DNA of 64,000 nucleotides. Origin: Lepidodermella squamata. Its lineage: Eukaryota > Gastrotricha. Below the pieces are notes generated by a model. It saw only the letters and a list, made by a program, of their open reading frames with translations. It searched no databases and was not told where the DNA came from. Where the stretch lies: contig JBLDXI010000001.1 of the NCBI GenBank assembly GCA_047495785.1, positions 3,348,001-3,412,000 of the forward strand, given 5' to 3'. Shown here one piece after another: positions 36,100 through 47,089 of the stretch; positions within the stretch are counted from its first letter, which is position 1, and every line of letters begins with the position of its first letter. The translations under genes were made by a program, and so were the position numbers.

Positions 36100-37262
36100 T
36101 TAAAAACTATTCTATTATTACAAATAGCCCTACAACCTACAACGACATCATTGTTCAACGGCTATAAACTTCCTAATAATCTGGGTTTTTGAGCGTTTTC
36201 GTTCATATTGCCTTCGATATTTCAGAAAAATCTGCAAGTTTGAAGAGTCAGCCAAGTCATGAGACATGATAAATTCCTAGCATCGCAAAAAGTCAATATA
36301 TCGATTTCACACTGCTCATAACAGAGCCCACGGTTCATTCAGTTCCGCTTACTTTTATTTCCTACCACGGAAATGAATGGTAGGGAGGTACGAGATTGCA
36401 AACATCAAGTTTATAAATTTGAATCATTCGTTAAATTTTCAACTCCGCGTCCACCTGAGCTCCGAAAATTCGGCGTTAGTTCCAGCTCAATCATGCAATC
36501 AACAACCTGCCAGATTTTTGCGGCACTCGTTTTCGCGGTGAGCATTGGAGTAGTGGCATCTGACGTCTGCTTCTATAATTCGGCATTTGACAACGCTGGT
36601 CTCACATGCAAATCAGAGAATCCGATTTTCAGCTCCAAGAGGAAAATAGAATGCAACTGGACGGCTGACGCAGTTGAAAATCCGGCTGTCTTTTACACGA
36701 TCTCAATCACGCATCAGGCGTGTAAGGAACAAACACCCTGCGGACGAAATTGCAGGAAATGCTCACTGTTTGCAAACGCTTACGATGTCGCCAATGAAAC
36801 TGTGTTTGGAAGCCACTACAAGTACGATGGATCATCAGAGTTATACATAGTTAGCATTTGAATGAAGTAGAAAGGGATTTAATTAATCTTCATTTTTCAG
36901 GTTACAGTAACTCGTATCTGCGGGAATATCACGCAAGTGATAACATCACAAGTGGATGCAGGCCTGACCTTAGTTGAAGGAGGCATATTATTCATTTTCT
37001 TATCCCTGCTGACTTGCTGTACGAAGGTAATATGCTGCTGCAGAACAAGAAAGCCGTTTCCAATGGCTCCATTCGGGCAGCAGCAGATGTATTACGGCGT
37101 TTTCAACCCAACTCCGCAGCAGTACATACCTCTGAGATGACCAGGTTTATCTCGGACTTGCTGCGGAAACTGGTCCTGCTGCTGAGGAAACGGAGAAAAA
37201 ATGAATTTCAAGTGAACTACCTCTCTGAAACCCATCGGTTCGTTGGGCTGTACCAAACACCT
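36100..37262 (+). repeat. Segmental duplication, copy 1
   Basis: Matches about 47355-48515 in direct orientation: promoter side, both exons and 3' flank of the gene at 36493. Landmarks in both copies include AGTCAATATATCGATT, GTTCATTCAGTTCCGCTTAC and GAATTTCAAGTGAACTACC. Small indels separate the copies. Confidence 0.85.
36493..37140 (+). CDS. Small type I membrane protein with Cys-rich ectodomain, family member 1
   Basis: Unrecognised family with two near relatives in this window (47758, 50605). Exons 36493-36849 and 36901-37140; 198 residues. I chose the ATG at 36493, not the upstream in-frame one at 36373, because the paralogue opens there. Signal peptide MQSTTCQIFAALVFAVSIGVVAS. The ectodomain has eight cysteines conserved in all three members (in DVC, LTC, IEC, QAC, TPC, RNC, RKC, RIC) and the blocks CKSENPIFS and YYKYDGS-type. 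It also has N-glycosylation sites. Exon 2 begins VTVTRICGN, then DAGLTLVEGG, a single hydrophobic span, a post-membrane Cys cluster (CCTKVICCCR) and a Tyr/Pro/Gln tail (QQMYYGVFNPTPQQYIPLR). The donor is GTTAGC where the paralogue has GTAAGC. The architecture resembles Shisa-like adaptors, without their Cys pattern. Function unknown. Confidence 0.72.
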
Positions 37263-37315
37263 TATCCCAGTGATCATTTTTTGTTCTGATTTAATCTTGA
37301 TACACTCTGTCGTCG

Positions 37316-37636
37316 CGTTGCGTTTGAAAGGGGCCGTTGTAGTTTTATTATTGCTGCAATAAGCTACAAAAAACTAATATGGCCCAAAATTTATATCGTT
37401 ATGCTCCTCTCGAATTGACCAGTCCAATGATGCAGGTTGTATAAACACTATTACTTTCTCAGCCATTCAAAACCGGAATTGATCATAATCGTGTTCCATT
37501 TATATTATCGCCACCAATCTACAGTATTTCCATTATTGCTATTCTCACCAACAGCAGCGCCCAATGGGAATCAGTTAATAAATTGCCGCCTTTTATTGAT
37601 CTGATGGCTCCTGCTCAGCAGACCGTTGTCAAGTGA
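37316..37636 (+). pseudogene. Broken copy of an unknown ORF, inverted relative to 46532-46850
   Basis: Starts with TTGCGTTTGAAAGGGGCCG and encodes, from ATG 37379, MAQNLYRYAPLEL... interrupted by TAA after MMQVV. It then resumes in frame (PFKTGIDHNR ... SSAQWES ... FIDLMAPAQQTVVK) and stops. The copy at 46532-46789 on the minus strand is uninterrupted and ends at the same codon. The protein family is not recognised. Confidence 0.5.
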
Positions 37637-37750
37637 TATAAGGGTGTATGACTTTTACATAAGACTTGCAGTCATTGGAATTACTAAAATTGCGCATTTA
37701 GAATTTACAGGTTTCAGCGCCAAAAAGTTGCGCTCAGTGTGCGACTTTCA

Positions 37751-37797
37751 AGGGGGGGATGGGGGGATCATCCCCCCCCCCCCCCCCCCCCCAGCTC
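37751..37797 (+). repeat. G-runs followed by a 21-base C run
   Basis: Two G runs (7 and 6) at 37752-37766, then CAT spacing and 21 consecutive C at 37772-37792. GGGGGGAT-C-ATCCCCCC forms a tight hairpin. The exact C count is unreliable in most sequencing data. Confidence 0.9.
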
Positions 37798-38670
37798 GGC
37801 GGGGCCAAACAACAAAATGAGAATTTATCCTACTGTTTTGTTAATTTTGGAAGGTTCTGGGACGTGTTTTAGTGGAAATTTTCCATAATTTTCCCGCTTC
37901 GCTCGGTTATAAGCCGAAATGACTCGTCATTTTGGCAAATACAGCAAACAAGTTTTTTCCATCCCTGGGAGCTCGGGGATCGAAGATCGCACCCTGGTTG
38001 CGCTTTTCAGTTCCCAATTTTATCCATATATTCAAGTGAAAAGTCTACCGTCGTTTGGGGTGAAATGGGCATGAAGCCAATAATTCACGATTTTTCAAAA
38101 TTTCAAAATGCCTAATATATCAATCAAATATATTATCAGCTATAGTGATCAGGGCCCCTCTTATCGCTTCATGAGAATTTGAAATTAATTTCTAGCATTA
38201 ATTGGCAGCTAAGCCAAATAAAAAGATCCATTTCCTGCTCGAGAAAAAGTATTTTTATTAAAATATTTTTCTTATTTGATTACAATTTCGGCTTCGACTT
38301 CTTTGATGAGAATGCTCAGTTAAATTTATTATTTTTGGGTCTGAGGTTCCAAGCTGCAGAAATTAAGGTGGATAACCCGCGGACAAAGTCAATTATTTCC
38401 GGCCGAACATCGTGGAATGTTCGGGAAGGCTTAGTCCTGACACTACCCTCCCTCGAAGCCGACGGCTTCCAGACGTCGCTGCTCGATTCCTATTTCCTTG
38501 GGGAGCATGGGCGGCGGTCCTCCAGGCTCGAGATCGATTGGACGCTCGTATGACCAATGTTGTGGCATAGCTAGAGCCAGGTGACTTCGAGATCTGATGT
38601 TGCAACGAGTCCTGCTGCACTCAAATTCAAACATGCTGGACCTCTGAACATTGGGGGTTATAGTGAATTC
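37798..38670. other. Repeat-rich stretch with a possible retrotransposon 3' end
   Basis: On the minus strand an open frame at 38634-38443 (ending ...EQRRLEAVGFEGG) is followed by a purine-rich GGGAGGGTAG. TGTCAGGACTAAGCCTTCC then starts at 38443, matching the first 36 bp of the LTR at 40928-40757. This order (coding end, polypurine tract, LTR start) fits the 3' end of a minus-strand LTR retrotransposon whose LTR is truncated here. Confidence 0.45.
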
Positions 38671-38830
38671 ATTACCTAAATATTTAATTTCGTACCAAAG
38701 TCATTTAATTCAGTACCAAATCATTAAATTCATTACCAAAATGCTGAATTCCTTACCAAACCTAAAATCATTGAATTTAGTACCAAATCTATTTAATTCT
38801 GTACCAAAACTCATTTAATTCAGTACCAAC
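38671..38830 (+). repeat. Degenerate minisatellite
   Basis: About seven copies of a 20-28-base unit approximating TCATTTAATTCAGTACCAAA, AT-rich with substitutions and length variation. Confidence 0.75.
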
Positions 38831-39035
38831 ATGGGTTTAAACCAGAAATTCATTTTATTTGATCCTTCATATTCCTACATCATCAAAATCGTCGTTTTTG
38901 CTCAAAAAGATCAAATAAACTTGTCATTCGTACTCCAGCGCGGAGCCGACTCTTTTAGGCCGGCCGACTGGGTTTTTATCATTACCCCGCTCAGTTCCAC
39001 GACCACTAGTGGTAGACGAACTAGCGGTAGTGGTA

Positions 39036-40303
39036 CTAGGCGAAGTCGCCATCATGAAACTGAGTGCATTCGATTATGCCTGGAAGTCGGCCAACAATCG
39101 TACGCATGGCCACCCTTACTCGACAAGTTTCTTCCTTCTTAAATACACCGTTCTCTCCCCCCAAGCCATTGTCGGTTGTGCAAAAAGGCGCCCAACCTTC
39201 GTACCATCCCCTTAACGTTCCGTCCTGATACATTCGTTTGAAATGCACCAAGAAGTCACCCATGTAGGGTTTCTTGGACCATTTGGCCTGAAACAGCTTG
39301 CTCGCTGTCGAATTCAACCGAATCTTTTGCAAGTTGAACCTGTTGTAGGTCCTTTTTCACCTGGCGCCAAAGACCCTTTCTTCGCAGTGCGATAATTCTG
39401 GTCTTGCAGACCTTTTGAACATGGAACCAGCGCATATACCGAGAGCACGCGGGAATTCAGCTTCGGCCGCAGCAGTGATTCCCGGGCAACCGTCGCCCAG
39501 GACGAATCTGACGATATCTTCAAGCTCTTCAGGATCTTCGCACGTTCGAACGAGCTGATAACCCTCTGTAAAAGCAATGAATCGATTAAATGCTGGCATA
39601 AGGATTATAAATTCGATTAAAAAACCTTTCAAAGCTTGAAAAGGGCCTGATAGCACTCCTTCTCCTCCCCACTAGCAATGGCAAACATTACGGTATGAAA
39701 CTTTCTCTTTTGATCTGAAACACCGGCAACCAAAAGCGGAACGTTGTCCGGATCCCGGATTATCGCATCGGTCGCATCGGTTTGCAAATTTTTTGCAAAT
39801 CTGTTCAGAAACTTTTAATCTCACAAGGCTGATGCTTTTTCAGATTTAAAATACCGCAGTTTTTTGAGCATTTTCCTGGACGAATAACAAATCGCGAAAG
39901 GCGCGGGATCTTCTTCACCAATCCAGCGCTTGACAATGAAAGCTTTGTCTTCTTCTTCTGGCCCAGGTACTTGGGAATACGGTTCGGTGATTTCCATTAG
40001 TTCGACAGAATCGGGAGTACCCACTGCTGTGACCTTCTGGCCACTGATCGTTTTTCGCCGGTAAACCAGTGCGTTGCTGAACTGTCTCCGTCGCTGGCAA
40101 CTTGCTTTCGTGCAGCTTCTCCTTCACCGTCTTGGCTGACCAGCCTTTTCTCGCTGCTTCCATGAGCAAGTTGTGTACTGCTGGCTGGAATCGGAAAGTT
40201 TCGTTCTCAGGATTAATCAGCTGGTGATCGTGTTCAATGGCTTCATTCTCGGGCACTTCGTTCTCTTCATCGCTTGAATCGTCATCGGAAGCAGAATCAT
40301 GCT
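39036..40303 (-). pseudogene. Decayed Mutator-like (MULE) transposase
   Basis: Minus-strand pieces in several frames keep the order of a MULE transposase. The N-terminal piece (40256-40080) has EHDHQLINPE. The core (about 39760-39660) reads VPLLVAGVSDQKRKFHTVMF. A middle piece (39656-39357) has FVLGDGCPGITAAAEAEFPRA, with an Asp in the position expected for the second catalytic acid. The C-terminal piece (39332-39036) has WYEGWAPFCTTDNGLGGENGVFKKEETCRVR, matching the MULE motif that normally reads as an Asn-Asn-X-Leu-Glu block. At least three frameshifts or stops break it. Inactive. Confidence 0.7.
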
Positions 40304-40756
40304 GCCTGTTCTTGTTTACATAGAAAACAGCCTGTCCGGGTTCGTCGAAATCTTGAGTTCTTGGGTTCGTGGAGTAACACGATTTTCCAACGTCGCCAGC
40401 ACGGGTGATAGTTTTCCTTGTTGGCGTAGGAGCATTTCAAGAAATAGGAAGGGTGTCTTACATTGCCTAGAAGAAGAAATGTTTGAAAAATGGGGAATTT
40501 TAGAAAGTAATTCGAAATAACCTTTGGTCAAGAAGCTATTTCACCGATTTGTTCACCGATGAAATCGAGCCGATCAATGGTAGCTTCGCATCGACCATTA
40601 AATCCAACGAATTGAGCATGGAGTTCGGTGAATTTCATTATGGAGAGATTCAGGGACTTGGTAGCTTGGTAGGAAAGGCAATTGGTAGCTACTCAATAGC
40701 AAGAGATCGTATTATCATGTAAGGAGCGGATTAAAAACGAGAAGCTGTTTGCTAGG

Positions 40757-40928
40757 TGTTGCCTTTATTGGAACGAGAGCAAGTAACTTTCGTACAATAA
40801 TACGATCTGAAGCTAACAAAAAGCAAAAGGTCTTTATAAATGTCTATGGAATAATCTGGAACATAGAAGGTTCCAGAACATGGAAGGTTCCCGAATCGTG
40901 GAATGTTCTGGAAGGCTTAGTCCTGACA
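40757..40928 (-). mobile_element. Solo-LTR-like unit with heat-shock-element-like motifs
   Basis: Read on the minus strand it begins TGTCAGGACTAAGCC and ends GGCAACA (TG...CA), 172 bp. TTTATAAAG (TATA-like) is at 40841-40833 and AATAAA at 40769-40764. Upstream of the TATA lies a run of GAA/TTC pentamers: GGAATGTTCTGGAAGG, GGTTCCCGAA, GGTTCCAGAAC. The first 36 bp recur at 38408-38443. I found no clear target-site duplication. Confidence 0.65.
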
Positions 40929-40929
40929 C

Positions 40930-43850
40930 CTGACAGTCCTGAAGGGGCGACGGTTGCGCAATCGGGGCGGCTTTGTTTACAGAGGGCGCGCTTATTTAAA
41001 AGGAGGGCTGCGATTAAACGAGGGCGACGTTTTACATTTTGGGGCGACAGATTTTATTTATCCGCTTTCCATAATATCTCAGCGACGGATCGTAAAACAC
41101 TGAATTTACGATTTCAGGTTGAAAGATTGATCAAAAATGATCAATATAAGGAATAAAAACACCACCCGCCGGATATCCAGGCGTTGCCAAAATAGTAACA
41201 AAACCCAAAATTATAGCCCCAGCTAATTTTTGGAGAATTATGTTTATTTTTAATCATAATTTTTTAAATAATTGCAATACTGTGCATTTGATTGCAAAAA
41301 AGCATAACAATTAGCACGCGAGTGTCATATTATTTTCTATGTGAGTAGCATTATTGTTTTCGTCACTTTTATTTGCATCTAAATCGTAGTATAAGTCGCA
41401 TATACAGTATACTAAACCGCAATGTCTCTAGTGACTGGTTTTTTTACAGTAACTGCATTTTTTGTTTTTATGGCGAATTATTTTGTAAGGGAGAAAAAAA
41501 TATCGATTCCCCCAATGCGATTTCTTGAGCTAGAATGCTTCGTCAAGAAGCAAATGGAAATATACGAATATATTTTCGAATTCCTGCGGATGGGCTTTCG
41601 AAAACTCCAAGAACTGCCTTAGTGTTTATGGTTACGCTAAGTGCCAAGTCAAACGCATGTTTTCAAAGGAAAGACGCGAATACGAAGTTTTATTTGTTTG
41701 AACCTGCATAGCCAGGTTGCAGGCTGTACCCTGAATGCACTGTTTTTTTAAGAAAAATGGCAAAACTTGCAGTGATAAGGCTTAATTCCGGTAATCGTTT
41801 GTAGCCTTAGAATACCTGTTTATATTCCCATTCATGGCGTAACAAGTTACCGGAAAATTGAGCTATCGATGTAACTAGCATCGGGAAATTATATAATAAT
41901 ATGTACTCTACGAATCACGTGGCTTATTTACCGTCATAATTTATTTCAAGTCATTAATTATCAGATATTCAGAAAGTTAGTTATTTAACGCATAGTTCTT
42001 CTTATCACTCAATTCATCGGCTATATTACTTCGATTTCACTGTCCAGGCCTCCGGGGATAGTAAACTTCTTAAAACCCCATTTTCACTTGTCAAAGGTTT
42101 TCCCGAGGGGGCAATATATTTAATATTCCCAGGGGAATTCATTCCCAACGTAATTATAGCACCTATTTTCAAATTAGCAAAAAAATGCACCAAGGGTGCA
42201 TTAAGGTGGGGGCTGTGATCGAAAAGTTCGATGACAGCCCCAATCACATACAGCGTGTCTCGGAAGTCGCGCAACCGACCGGGATTGTGAAAAAGGAATT
42301 AGTTCCCGAGTAAGCTAATTCCTGAGTAGTTCTTGAGTAATGAATTCTTGAGTAAGCTTATCAATTGTTGCAATATCCAACGAGGAAAGTTATTCATCTC
42401 AACATCGAAAACTTTGTGTCACTAAATAACGTTAATGCTCTCAAGCGAAATATACGAATGGAGTTTAGTGACTTCGATTGAAGTTTGAAAATGTAAATGG
42501 TACGGTTGCGCAACATTATGAGACACGCTTAGACGATTTGCCGACAGCTGAGAAGCGCTTCGTTTTAGTGAACTTAACTTTAAGTTCAACTAGTAAAATC
42601 GTTGCGGTAACCAGCTGTCAGCCGACTCTAACAATCAATTTCCAAGCGGCAGATATTCAATAGCTTAAATAGAATCTCACATATTACTTATGTATAATGA
42701 AAATTAAACTGTTTGTTCGCTGAATTAAACTGAATTGCAGATGAAACTATGAAACTGTGCTATTGGATCTAAACGACTTTTTAAGAGTAAAATTATCGCG
42801 ACGAAAAAATAATGCCATGGGAAAACAATGCTTTATTTTGCTCATTCGATTGTTTTTTTAACACATGTAGGCCATGCTTATATCAACGAAGACCAGCGGA
42901 CTTTTTAGGGTCGTCGCCAAGGTGGTCTACGCAGATCACCTGGGGCTGGTTCATCTTCAGCATGATGCATGTTTCGATTTTTCTATTTTTGAAATGTGCT
43001 TCTCGAGCGTTCCGCTGACAAAGTTTATTGCAAGCCTTAGCGGACTTTTTAGGGTCGTCGCTCAACTGCTCAAATCAGAACAGCCGGGGCTAAGAGTGCT
43101 TGCTGCATAAAACTTTGTACAGAAAAGTTTGCGAAAAGACAAAATAAAGCTAGCTTTGGCAGCGAATATTGTTATTAATCCTCAACGGCACTATCTTCTA
43201 AAGTCACGAACATTTATCTGTGCAATATCTGAAATATGAAGGCGATCATCAATAGTCAGTTTAATAGAGACATTTGCTATTCAAGCTATTCAGCTAATTT
43301 TTTGAACAATTTTGTCAATGTCGATCTTAGATGGTTAAAGGCACCTCAGCAAGGGTGAACAGTAGTTATAAGTAATATCAACAGATCCTGAATAATTATG
43401 CCAAGGAATCTACCGCTTGTCTATGATTTCAGATAAACTAAAAAATATATATGTAGGACGATGATGGCTAAGACACCGCCATCGGTTCGACTGTATTCCC
43501 AATCCCAATTTACATATTTACATGTTTCTATCCCCGCGCATTTTTTATTCCCAAACTGCCAAGAAACTGCCACAATGGCCTATTTTCCAATAAAAATGGA
43601 TCTATTTGCATACTATTTGCGAAAATTGTCGAGGCCACAAAGCTGATATGCCGTGATGACTAATATTCAAGCCTGCCAATAACCGCTTTTCAACCATAAC
43701 ATGTGCCAATAATGTGTGATGGTAATTAACTAATTAATTGAAGAAAGAATAGAATAGAAATAACTGGCGTAAAACTACACATGAAAATATGGTCCGAAAT
43801 CAGGGGAGCTCCCCTTAATTTATCGTTATTTCAGTGTTTTGATTTAGCGT
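40930..43850. other. Gene-poor AT-rich stretch with hairpins and short repeats
   Basis: No supportable gene. Open frames at 41422 and 42026-42274 (minus) lack recognisable motifs. A 23-bp direct repeat (AGCGGACTTTTTAGGGTCGTCGC) occurs at about 42896 and 43037. Strong hairpins lie at 42185-42241. Confidence 0.5.
42185..42241. repeat. Two adjacent hairpins
   Basis: ATGCACC-AAG-GGTGCAT at 42185-42201, then a 33-nt hairpin at 42209-42241 with 15-bp arms (GGGGCTGTGATCGAA / TTCGATGACAGCCCC, one G-G mismatch) and a three-base loop. Confidence 0.75.
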
Positions 43851-43854
43851 TTAC

Positions 43855-44753
43855 CGGGGAGAGGTACAATTTTGACAAGTACAAGTTCAACAACTTTTTT
43901 CTACCTAATGGCCTACCTGCGGTTGACTTCCTAAAATTCTGGAAAAATGTCTAACAAATCCCTTGGCTCCTGTAGAATAAGGGTATCGATTTTGTTTTCC
44001 CGAATTTGATTCCATTATTGACTGCTGATTTTCGGAATCGAACCCTCGAAAAAACCTAAAATCACCTATCTGGATCTCTTCACCTGGGCGGTTTTAGATT
44101 AAATTTTTTATACCAATATAAAGCTGGCGTTTAGCTGGTAATAATTGAGGTGAGAGCAGTAAATTCTAAAGAGCCAGTTCCAGGTAAATTACCTGCAAAG
44201 TAGCGATTTTGAAGGTACAATATTGACAACTCGTCAGTACAATTTTGACAGCAGGTACAACTCAAAAAACTACCTTGAAAGACTTCTTAATCGATGTTTA
44301 AATGGTACTTCGATGAGGCCTGTCTCATGTAGATAATTCTAGAATTTGTTCCCAAATTCTAGCACCGTCCGTTTATTTTTGGTGAAGTTACAAAGCAACA
44401 TCTTAAAAACAGCGTTTTAACACAACAAATTCTAACATCAAATAATTTCGTTTTAATTTTCACCGCGCAAACGATGAATCACTGCTGACGCTAGATGATC
44501 AAGTTGAAAAAGTGGCATTACCATAGCGTTGTCAAAGTTGTACCAGCTTGTCAACATTGTACCTTTCGTTCGGGCCATTTTTCTCAAGTGAATTACCTGG
44601 ATCAGGCCGTGGTAAAATTACAACAATTACGCCCAGGACAAGGGGGTTCTAACGGTGTAAAAATTTGGAAAGAATTCACCTCAATTGATTTTCTGGAATT
44701 TTTTAAAAATTTGTACCTTTTTGTTGTCAAAATTGTACCGTTCCCCGGTAACT
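43855..44753. mobile_element. MITE with CCGGGG termini and GGTACAATTTTGAC subterminal repeats
   Basis: The left end ACCGGGGAGAGGTACAATTT is the reverse complement of the right end AAATTGTACCGTTCCCCGGT, allowing three changes. Near each end the GTACAA(T/C)(T/A)TTGAC motif repeats (44211, 44242 on the left; 44531, 44549 inverted on the right), a subterminal-repeat arrangement typical of DNA transposons. No transposase is visible. A related right end lies at 46408-46441. Confidence 0.78.
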
Positions 44754-45389
44754 TCTCCAGAGTTGCGTTTTTTATTGAAACCGAGGTGCCATTGATCAGC
44801 GTTGTGGTCAATTTTTCGGCGAGCTTCGCAACAGAGAAAGCATAATCGGCACGTCTATCATGAACTGACCGGCTCGGATGGCCGGTCAAGGTCGATCAGA
44901 AAAGACAAATCCCCGCGTGGATTAAGAACATTCGGCCGCGGCTAAATCGCGACATGGCTGTAATTAATTTACGTAACATGTGACCCTCGTTAATTTCTGA
45001 CCCCATGCCTTAAGAGCTAATTTCAGCAAAACTACGCAGAAAAGCATTTTTAATTTTCTCCGCAATGATCGAACATGAAATCGATTTTAAAAAAAATCGA
45101 TAAATTTGGCAAAATTTATGAAAATCCAAAGCGTTTTAGGCGATTTCTGACCATTAATTTGAATCCAAACTTGCCGACAAGTTCGAATGGGTTGTAAGAC
45201 AGTTCAGCAGATCTTGGTTCAGCAACGTCAGTTCAGCAGTGATATTTGAGCAGGAGACACTTCAGACCTACCTGCGGATCAGGTAGGCTCAGGCTAGAGG
45301 CCAGGGTCGGTGAACATGAGATGTTCAAGCTCGAGCCAACGCTGACGGACAGGAGCGTCGGCAGCTGTAGGGGTACATCGGAGCCCCAA

Positions 45390-45677
45390 CTTAGTGGAAC
45401 CATCGAATCCACAAAATCGCTATTGGCTGGACTACAATTTGTTGAAGGACGCGATTGATTAGATTTTCGAGAATCTTGGCGTGTTATTTCTTGAACAGAA
45501 AGAAAATCCTGAATTTCCCGGGTTTGATTCGCGGTGGCCGAGCATCGTTTTTTCTGAGATTTCTTTTACTTTTCAAGAAATAACATGCCAAGATGCTGGA
45601 AAATCTAATCAATCGCGTCCTTCAACAAATTGTAGTCCAGCCAATAGCGATTTTGTGGATTTGATGGTTCCACTAAG
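45390..45677. mobile_element. Foldback MITE, copy B
   Basis: Arms of about 105 bp are almost perfect inverted repeats, from CTTAGTGGAACCATC inward to TGTTATTTCTTGA. The central loop is about 75 bp. It is the better-preserved sibling of 19496-19766. The loop has GGGTTTGATTCG and GGTGGCCGAGC, which resemble tRNA B-box and A-box sequences but in the wrong order. Confidence 0.88.
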
Positions 45678-46006
45678 AAAGTGAGTACGCTTGAGTGCAA
45701 TGCGCTTGAGGTTCCGGCTTTCTCCTCATTCCAAGGACAAAAAGCACTCGCCTACAGAGGTGCTGTTCTATTTAACCTTCTGCCACAATAAGAGGCTCAA
45801 AACGCGCAAACTGCCCATGCCTGTCGGCAAGCCACCTACAAGTTCTTACTGACGAGCGGGCCCTTCGAATTCAGCAACAAATAGACCACGGGACATTGAA
45901 ATGGAACTGAAATAATAGGACGAGATTCTGAACGGACAATTGTGATATGCCCATTTTTTTTCTTCAACTTTGCTCGAGCTTTTCCTCACTGCATTCAGAC
46001 TCGCTA

Positions 46007-46034
46007 AATAATAATAATAATAATAATAATAATA
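46007..46034 (+). repeat. AAT trinucleotide microsatellite
   Basis: About nine perfect AAT units. Confidence 0.9.
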
Positions 46035-46074
46035 GTGAGCAACTCGTCGGCGAGTTACAATAGGGGTGTAGAAT

Positions 46075-46447
46075 TGAGCCGTCAGGTAGGGTCAGCGGAC
46101 CGGTCGAGCGAGGCGGCTGGTGCCGGTCGAGCTTTCGCAGACGCACCCAGAACGTAAAGGCAGCGGACTTCGACGAGGGCAGCGTTGATTGCGCGGCGGT
46201 ACAAGCGAAGGATCGGTTCGCCAAGCTTAGGGGTCAGGATCGCACCGAGAAGGTGCCACAGTGTACGCTGGTGGCCCTTGCGATCGGCCCAACGCTCAAC
46301 GCCAAGCAGCGATATCTCAAAGCGTGTGGAATTGCTGAAGTGATCACTCTCCAGCCGATCGCCGATGGTGACAGATCCACTGAGCAGCTGCCGGGCAGCA
46401 TCCTTTACCATCCGGTCAAAATTGTACCCTCCCCCGGTAAGTCTCAT
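46075..46447 (-). other. GC-rich open frame ending in a MITE terminus
   Basis: A 121-codon minus-strand frame (46447-46082) lies in DNA visibly more GC-rich than its surroundings. Its 5' end overlaps a TIR-like sequence at 46408-46441 (GTCAAAATTGTACCCTCCCC then CGGT) matching the right end of the 43855-44753 element. No domain recognised; possibly cargo or coding remnant of the related autonomous element. Confidence 0.4.
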
Positions 46448-46531
46448 GCGAGAACCCAGTCACAGACTTCACCCGCCGCATTTGGTTGGTGAATATTTGC
46501 TTATGTATTGGTATGATAAATTCACCCTTTC

Positions 46532-46870
46532 TCATTTGACCGTGATCTGCTTAGCGGGAGCCGTCAGATCGATCAAAAACGGCAATTCATTATCCGACTC
46601 CCATTGGGCGGAACTGATGGCAAGAATATTAATAATAGAAATATTGTGAATCTGTATAAATAATAAATAAAAAACACTGTTAAAATTAAATCCAGGTTTG
46701 AATGACCACGGAAGCGATTCTGTTATTACAACCTGCATCATTCGATAAATCATTTCGAGAGGAGTATAATGATATAAAATTCGGGCCATATTCGGTCTTC
46801 AGATTTTATTGTATCGATAATAATAACATAGCGGCCCCTTTCAAACGCAACGTGACGCTGTTGTGATTTA
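46532..46870 (-). other. Uninterrupted copy of the unknown ORF, 46789-46532
   Basis: Inverted relative to 37316-37636 and similar over about 330 bp. The 85-codon frame runs MARILYHYTPLEM... to ...LIDLTAPAKQITVK and stops where the other copy stops. The shared block SSAQWES and the conserved stop suggest it once encoded, or still encodes, a protein end. Family unknown. Confidence 0.45.
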
Positions 46871-47089
46871 TATACTTTAAGTCCTGATACTGAAATGAAC
46901 CTGATTGAATACATTTTATTTTTGCGCGTCAAAGAGGAAAATAAGAAAATAAAAACTCCGTATTTATTATTTATTTATTATACTCCGTATTAGACTCCCA
47001 TGCGATTTTCCCATTTGTGACCTCAGGCACTTTGCCACAGCCAAGCTTCTCCTCTTTGACGCATTTGACACTTTGACACCTGATTGAAT

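Noticed and set aside
42026-42274. 82-codon minus-strand frame with a protein-like look
   Set aside because: Overlaps strong hairpins, has no recognised motif, no splice context and no paralogue here.
45500-45560. tRNA-like A-box and B-box sequences in a MITE loop
   Set aside because: They occur in the wrong order and no cloverleaf can be drawn, so this is not a tRNA gene or clear SINE.
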